Below, one piece after another: positions 59,583 to 64,000 of a stretch of 64,000 nt of DNA. The notes under the pieces are model-generated. The model made no database searches. It was not told the origin of the DNA and saw nothing but the letters and a program-made list of their open reading frames with translations. Source of the stretch: Edaphobacter sp. 4G125. Its GTDB lineage: Bacteria > Acidobacteriota > Terriglobia > Terriglobales > Acidobacteriaceae. Position numbers and translations under genes: made by a program. The first letter of the stretch is position 1; each line of letters opens with the position of its first letter. The stretch is taken from NCBI RefSeq assembly GCF_014274685.1, contig NZ_CP060393.1:2663501-2727500 (forward strand), in the 5' to 3' direction.

Positions 59583-60905
59583 ATGATCGATCTTGCATTC
59601 GTCCGGGCAAACTTGCCCCAGGTAGAAGAGAAGTTGCGCGCCCGCGGTATGGATCCCGTTGTCGCTCTTGGTGACTTTGCCACTATTGACCGTGAACGCC
59701 GAGATGCGATTACACAGGTCGAGACGCTCAAGGCCCGTCGCAATAAACTCACCGAAGAGATTGCCAGGCTACGCAAATCGGGTGCAGATGCGACTACTCA
59801 GACTGAAGAAACCCGCACGCTGAAATCCGAGGTGGATACCCTAGAGGCTCGCGCTGCCGCTGCTGACGAACGATTGAAATCTATTTTGCAGGCGATTCCC
59901 AATCTTCCACAGGACTCCGTTCCGGTAGGTGCGAATGAAAACTCCAATCGCGAAGAAAAGGTCTGGGGCATAAAACCCGAGTTTAGTTTCGCGGCGAAAC
60001 CGCACTGGGAACTTGGCGAAGCACTGAATATCCTAGACTTTAATCGAGCGGCAAAACTCTCAGGCTCCCGTTTTGTTGTTCACTTTGGAGCGGGAGCTCG
60101 CCTGGAACGAGCACTGGCAAACTTCATGCTGGATCTGCATACCCGCGAGCATGGCTACACCGAGGTTTTGCCGCCTTACATGGTCAACTCCCGCTCGCTC
60201 TTCGGTACCGGGCAGCTTCCAAAATTTGCTGAAGACCTCTTTCATTGCGACGACAAAGGCCCCTATACCGGAGAGTTGCAGGATGGCGATCACTGGCTGA
60301 TTCCCACGGCCGAGGTGCCAGTGACCAATCTCTTCCGTGACGAGACGCTGGACGAAGCACAACTTCCCATTTCCTTCTGCGCGTATACGCCCTGCTTCCG
60401 TAGCGAAGCCGGGAGCTATGGCAAAGATGTCCGCGGAATGATTCGTCAACATCAATTCCAGAAGGTCGAGTTGGTTAAATTTACACCTCCTGAGAAATCG
60501 GCGGAAGAACACGAAGCACTTACGCGTCACGCGGAAACCGTTCTCGAGAGATTGGGACTTCCCTATCGGCGTATGCTTCTTTGCACTGGAGATATGGGCT
60601 TTGCATCCTCCAAGACGTATGACCTTGAGGTTTGGCTGCCCGGACAGGAACTCTATCGCGAGATCAGTTCCTGCTCGAACTTCACGGACTTTCAGGCCCG
60701 GCGGGCGAACATTCGTTTCCGGCCTGTCGGTGGTAAAAAATCGGAGTACCTTCACACGCTCAACGGTTCAGGATTGGCCGTTGGACGAACGTACCTTGCT
60801 ATTCTCGAGAACTACCAACAGGCAGACGGCTCCATTCGCATTCCTGAAGCTCTTGTTCCTTATATGAATGGAGAAACTACAATCAACCGTCAGGAGAAAG
60901 CCTGA
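59583..60905 (+). CDS. serS: Seryl-tRNA synthetase
   Basis: This 440-residue class II synthetase has the N-terminal coiled-coil arm (residues ~30-105) and the catalytic core with motif 2 (FRSEAGSYGKDVRGMIRQHQF) and motif 3 (LNGSGLAVGRTYLAILEN). The stop overlaps the next start by one base (TGATG), indicating translational coupling. Confidence 0.97.
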   Translation: MIDLAFVRANLPQVEEKLRARGMDPVVALGDFATIDRERRDAITQVETLKARRNKLTEEIARLRKSGADATTQTEETRTLKSEVDTLEARAAAADERLKSILQAIPNLPQDSVPVGANENSNREEKVWGIKPEFSFAAKPHWELGEALNILDFNRAAKLSGSRFVVHFGAGARLERALANFMLDLHTREHGYTEVLPPYMVNSRSLFGTGQLPKFAEDLFHCDDKGPYTGELQDGDHWLIPTAEVPVTNLFRDETLDEAQLPISFCAYTPCFRSEAGSYGKDVRGMIRQHQFQKVELVKFTPPEKSAEEHEALTRHAETVLERLGLPYRRMLLCTGDMGFASSKTYDLEVWLPGQELYREISSCSNFTDFQARRANIRFRPVGGKKSEYLHTLNGSGLAVGRTYLAILENYQQADGSIRIPEALVPYMNGETTINRQEKA

Positions 60906-61297
60906 TGCTGAAAACACTTCGCTCCTACTTCTGGTGGACCTATGAACGCGGAAGTCTCCACTATGACGTTATGGTGACTCTCATCCTGCTTTTTCTGTTT
61001 CTCGGACCGCGCTTCATTGATTTCAAAGATCGTCCGGTTGAAACAGTGGCACTCCATTCTTCGGAGGTCCTGATTAAAGAAGCGGGGACGACAGACGACT
61101 CCAGCCGTTTTCTTTATCAGATTCGAGCTGATGATATCGATCGCTCTACAGATGGAGATCAAAGCGATGCTGCCATTCGTTCTGCCATTCTGCGCATCGT
61201 TGAGCCAATTGCAGGTGAGGTTACTCTGCAACGTTATGAACCCGTACGCGATGCTCAAGGTCATGTAATCGCCTATGACGCCTGGATCACACGCTGA
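60905..61297 (+). CDS. Small single-pass membrane protein of unknown function, coupled to serS
   Basis: This 130-residue protein has one N-terminal membrane helix (VMVTLILLFLFLGPRFIDF) and a soluble tail with no recognised motif (QIRADDIDRSTDGDQSD...). The TGATG overlap with serS and the LolA-like gene downstream on the same strand suggest co-expression. The family is not recognised. Confidence 0.7.
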   Translation: MLKTLRSYFWWTYERGSLHYDVMVTLILLFLFLGPRFIDFKDRPVETVALHSSEVLIKEAGTTDDSSRFLYQIRADDIDRSTDGDQSDAAIRSAILRIVEPIAGEVTLQRYEPVRDAQGHVIAYDAWITR

Positions 61298-61357
61298 TCC
61301 GCCGAAGAGGCATCCGCTTCGCTTATGTGCATCTAACAGCCCGGAGAATAGACTCGC

Positions 61358-62029
61358 ATGATGAAACTTCGCCACCTGGCAGCCATCTTTCTTCTTACTG
61401 CCCCATGGACTTTATGTGCGCAGACCAAACCTGGTGAGTTAGACCAGGCGATTCGGCAGCTCGATGCCGCAAGCATTCGTTTTAAATCTGCTGAAGCTGA
61501 CTTCCAATGGGATTTCTACGAGCTTGTGGTCAAAGAGACCACCACACAACACGGAAGTATCTACTTCAAGAAGAACGGATCAAAGCTGGAGATGGGAGCA
61601 AAAATCCTGCCTCCCGGCGCTAGATTTTTCTCATATAAAAATGACAAATTTGCGCTTTTCGACCCTTCGACAAAAGATCTGAAGGTTTATTCTGCAGGCC
61701 AGAATAAAAATCAATTCGAGAGTTTTCTCACACTAGGCTTTGGAGGCAGCGGAAGCGATCTCGTAAAGGCCTGGACCGTCACTTATCTCGGTACAGAACA
61801 GCTTTCAGATGGCAGCACAAATGTTCCTACAGCCAAACTGAACCTGGTTTCCAAGGATCCCACCGTAAGAAACATGTTCAGTCACGTTGTGATCTGGGTC
61901 GATCTGAATCGTGACATTTCGCTCAAGCAACAGTTCTTTACCCCATCAGGCGACTACCGTACTGCAACCTATAATCACATCCGATATAACGAGCCGGTCA
62001 ATACCAAGCCGTACGAATATAAAAAATAA
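61358..62029 (+). CDS. LolA-like outer membrane lipoprotein carrier protein
   Basis: This 223-residue protein has a signal peptide (~20-22 residues) and a LolA-type beta fold: an initial helix LDQAIRQLDAASIRFKSA, GSIYFKKNGSKLEM, VIWVDLNRDISLKQQFF, and YNHIRYNEPV at the end. It would carry lipoproteins from the inner to the outer membrane, or belong to the broader outer-membrane lipoprotein-sorting family. Confidence 0.83.
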   Translation: MMKLRHLAAIFLLTAPWTLCAQTKPGELDQAIRQLDAASIRFKSAEADFQWDFYELVVKETTTQHGSIYFKKNGSKLEMGAKILPPGARFFSYKNDKFALFDPSTKDLKVYSAGQNKNQFESFLTLGFGGSGSDLVKAWTVTYLGTEQLSDGSTNVPTAKLNLVSKDPTVRNMFSHVVIWVDLNRDISLKQQFFTPSGDYRTATYNHIRYNEPVNTKPYEYKK

Positions 62030-62068
62030 TCAAAGGCGGCAGAGATCGAACTCCTGCCGCCTTTGATT
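62028..62068. terminator. Bidirectional terminator between LolA-like and sulfatase genes
   Basis: AATCAAAGGCGGCAG (62028-62042) pairs perfectly with CTGCCGCCTTTGATT (62054-62068). An A run before it serves as a T run for the minus-strand sulfatase gene. Confidence 0.85.
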
Positions 62069-62075
62069 CATCCAC

Positions 62076-63530
62076 CTATGGATACAACTTAGCCGGAACG
62101 ATCTCCGGCTCCGATTCACCCGCCGCAACCAGCAGCCTCTTTAATTGCTCCCTCAATTCTTCTGCCTTGGCACGATATTCTTTGCGTCCAGCAAGATTCA
62201 CTAGTTCATGTGGATCTGCACGCTGATCGTAGAACTGATATTCGTGATATGTCTTCGCCGCAGCTTCTTTTGTGTCTCCTGAGAGATCGGCTACGCAGTA
62301 GGTCCAGTCCGGAGTACGAATAGCTCGTCCGGTCATGGACTCACTGATCTGGATCAGTTGCTGATTATTCCAGTGCTGTCGTGCCTCAAAATCATTGACT
62401 AGAGGAAAGAAGCTACGTCCCTTCCAGGACGTAGGAGCCTGCACACCTGCTGCTTCGAGTAGTGTGGGAGCAACATCAATCAAGCCAACCAGCTCTGGAA
62501 TCTGCTGTGTCCCTTGAAAGCCGGGCCCATCGATGATCAGCGGTACACGAATGGAGCTGTTATGCGTGCTCCGCTTGTACTCTTGATTGCGTGTCATGAA
62601 ATGGCAACCATGATCGCTGATGAAGACGAAGATGGTGTTGTCGGCGAGATGCTCTTCTTCCAGTACACGCCGAAGCCTTCCCACGGAAGAATCAATCGCC
62701 TCGATGCATCCGTAATAGTCCGGCAACTGATCCTGCCATGTACCGGGCAGCGCACGAAGATCCTCCGGAACCGTAGAATTCACAAATCGCGTTGCTGCAC
62801 CCTTTGGTGCAACAGGACGCTGAAGGTCGTTCTGTTGATGAGGCTCAAGCTGAGAGATAAAGAGGAAGAAAGGCTTTTCCTGTTTCTGACGGAGGAATCG
62901 TTCTGCACGGTCTGTGAGGAAGTCGACGCGATATTCATCCTTGAACGATATCGGCTGATTGTTCTGATCCCAGATCGTTCCCTCGTAGGGATGAGTCGTA
63001 TGCTCAAGAGCATTCGCGCCTTCCCATAGATCTAAAAATCCTCCGCGATCTTCTGCTTTCACAGGACCAGGATCGCCGCCCAGCTTGGGATTTCCCAAAG
63101 CAAGATGCCACTTCCCAATGTAGTTCGACGTGTAACCGGCTTTGCGTAACTCACCTGCTAATGTCGGTAGGGATTTATCCAAGGCCAGTCCGTTGTGCCA
63201 TACGCCTGTCTCTGTGGCATAACGGCTGGTGAAGAGAACCGAACGCGCAGGAGCGCAAACAGGCTGGTTGGTAACAGCATGCGTGAAGTTCTTTCCGCGT
63301 GCAGCAAGAGCATCGATGTTCGGGGTATGTGTTGAGCCATTCCGTCCATTCGCTCCAACAAAGTCCCAACGAAACTGATCCGCAAGATAAACAATAATAT
63401 TGGGCTTTTTCGCAGGCGCTGATGACAACACCGATTTCCTTTGCGCTTCAACCGCAGGAACTGCTGTGGTCATCGCCGCTGCCATGGTTCCCTTAAAGAA
63501 GCTCCTGCGGCTTTGTACATGGTCTGACAT
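62076..63530 (-). CDS. Tat-exported sulfatase (Cys-type)
   Basis: This 484-residue protein begins with a twin-arginine signal (SRRSFFKGTMAAAM) and has the sulfatase core: IIVYLADQFRWDFVGANG with metal Asp residues, the FGly site C92-A-P-A-R in QPVCAPARSVL, and FVFISDHGCH. C92 would be converted to formylglycine by an FGE-type or other maturase. It probably desulfates a sulfated carbohydrate. The only SUMF1-fold gene in the window (21439-23663) lacks visible catalytic Cys and is frameshifted, so the maturase must be elsewhere. A receptor gene lies just upstream in the same direction. Confidence 0.93.
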   Translation of the reverse strand: MSDHVQSRRSFFKGTMAAAMTTAVPAVEAQRKSVLSSAPAKKPNIIVYLADQFRWDFVGANGRNGSTHTPNIDALAARGKNFTHAVTNQPVCAPARSVLFTSRYATETGVWHNGLALDKSLPTLAGELRKAGYTSNYIGKWHLALGNPKLGGDPGPVKAEDRGGFLDLWEGANALEHTTHPYEGTIWDQNNQPISFKDEYRVDFLTDRAERFLRQKQEKPFFLFISQLEPHQQNDLQRPVAPKGAATRFVNSTVPEDLRALPGTWQDQLPDYYGCIEAIDSSVGRLRRVLEEEHLADNTIFVFISDHGCHFMTRNQEYKRSTHNSSIRVPLIIDGPGFQGTQQIPELVGLIDVAPTLLEAAGVQAPTSWKGRSFFPLVNDFEARQHWNNQQLIQISESMTGRAIRTPDWTYCVADLSGDTKEAAAKTYHEYQFYDQRADPHELVNLAGRKEYRAKAEELREQLKRLLVAAGESEPEIVPAKLYP

Positions 63531-63543
63531 TTTTCTAAAACTC

Positions 63544-63999
63544 CTACCAGTAGATTTTTGCAGCGAACTGCAGCTGTCTTGCGTTGTCTCGCGTATTTGT
63601 GATCATCGCGAAGGTTGCGGGAGAGGTAAAGTTCAAACTTCCCGGAGCAGAGAAATTCGGCGTATTCGTAATGTTGAAAGCCTCAGCACGAAGCTCCAGG
63701 TGGGTTTGGTCGACAAGGTTAATCCTGCGAAAGAGCGAAAGATCCAGCTTTCGATAGGCTGGCCCTGATACCTGGGTGGGCGACCCGCCTAGTGCAGCAA
63801 GTCCAGTCGCTGTCGATGCAGGATTGGCGAAGGCAGCTGCGTTCAGAAAATGTGCTACCCGGTTTGAATTTGTATAGGGATTCTGTCCTGGAACTTTGAG
63901 CGCGTTGCATCCCAGCCCAGCAGCCGTGGTCACGCTGCATCCGAGCGTAAATGGCTGTCCATCTTGCACGGTTGCAATCCACTGCAGTGACCACCCTCC
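63544..63999 (-). CDS. Oar-like TonB-dependent receptor, C-terminal part (cut by right edge)
   Basis: The frame is open to the window edge. The visible part (GWSLQWIATVQDGQPFTL, YRKLDLSLFRRINL, ELRAEAFNITNTPNF, and the ending QLQFAAKIYW) is the standard C-terminal barrel of Oar-like receptors. It is only ~14 bases upstream of the sulfatase gene, so the two are probably co-transcribed, linking this receptor to sulfated substrates. Confidence 0.88.
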   Translation of the reverse strand, partial: GGWSLQWIATVQDGQPFTLGCSVTTAAGLGCNALKVPGQNPYTNSNRVAHFLNAAAFANPASTATGLAALGGSPTQVSGPAYRKLDLSLFRRINLVDQTHLELRAEAFNITNTPNFSAPGSLNFTSPATFAMITNTRDNARQLQFAAKIYW

Positions 64000-64000
64000 A

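Overview
This window looks like chromosomal DNA of an Acidobacteriota, most likely a Terriglobia/Acidobacteriaceae soil bacterium (Edaphobacter/Granulicella/Terriglobus type). That placement is inference. It rests on four very large Oar-like TonB-dependent receptors with an N-terminal carboxypeptidase-regulatory domain (three complete, one cut by the right edge), several Tat-exported sugar and ester enzymes, PQQ/cytochrome c proteins, and many carbohydrate genes. No insertion sequence, phage gene, CRISPR array or rRNA was seen. One tRNA gene (Asn, GTT) is present.

Left part (1-14.9 kb). After the C-terminus of a DUF3857-type protein comes a divergent oxyR/katG pair with a well-formed OxyR-like operator between them. 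A periplasmic oxidation region follows: a Tat-exported sugar isomerase/epimerase-like protein, a tri-heme cytochrome c overlapping a PQQ dehydrogenase, an Oar-like receptor, a PQQ-propeller/cytochrome c/helix-hairpin-helix fusion, and a ThuA-cupin fusion overlapping it.

14.9-31.3 kb. A TIM-barrel protein and a Tm-1-like UPF0261 protein form a two-gene unit facing a MocR (GntR-aminotransferase) regulator. The intergenic region carries a repeated 11-mer. A long minus-strand run follows: Oar-like receptor, GRP-type sugar porter, ribokinase, TIM-barrel/SUMF1-fold protein (frameshifted in a G run), carboxylesterase, an unexplained gene tail, and fucU. It is headed by a divergent LacI-type regulator. 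Near-identical inverted repeats (core TTGAA(A)-N2/3-TTCAA) lie upstream of this receptor, of the lacI gene and of the receptor at 7.8-11.1 kb, which suggests one LacI regulon covering both receptors.

31.3-44.3 kb. This stretch holds sugar-acid and pentose catabolism (uxaC, araB, araD, with no araA in the window), an MBL-fold hydrolase and an APC permease. A plus-strand run follows: bicovalent flavin (BBE-type) oxidoreductase, secreted mutarotase-like protein, Oar-like receptor.

44.3-64 kb. This part is mostly housekeeping: a CheX-like protein, gltX, trehalose synthesis (a membrane-sensor/HAMP-TPS fusion plus otsB), an M23 peptidase, a DUF4126 protein, dgt, a large TPR protein, purH, pyrD with a secreted phosphodiesterase/phosphatase, serS with a small membrane protein and a LolA-like protein, a Tat-exported Cys-type sulfatase, and the end of a fourth Oar-like receptor at the right edge.

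The least ordinary items are the tri-modular PQQ/heme/HhH protein next to the ThuA-cupin fusion, the sensor-HAMP-TPS fusion, the shared LacI-type operators, the MocR/UPF0261 unit with its repeated element, and the G-run frameshift. Functional statements are inferences from family recognition by eye; no database search was run.
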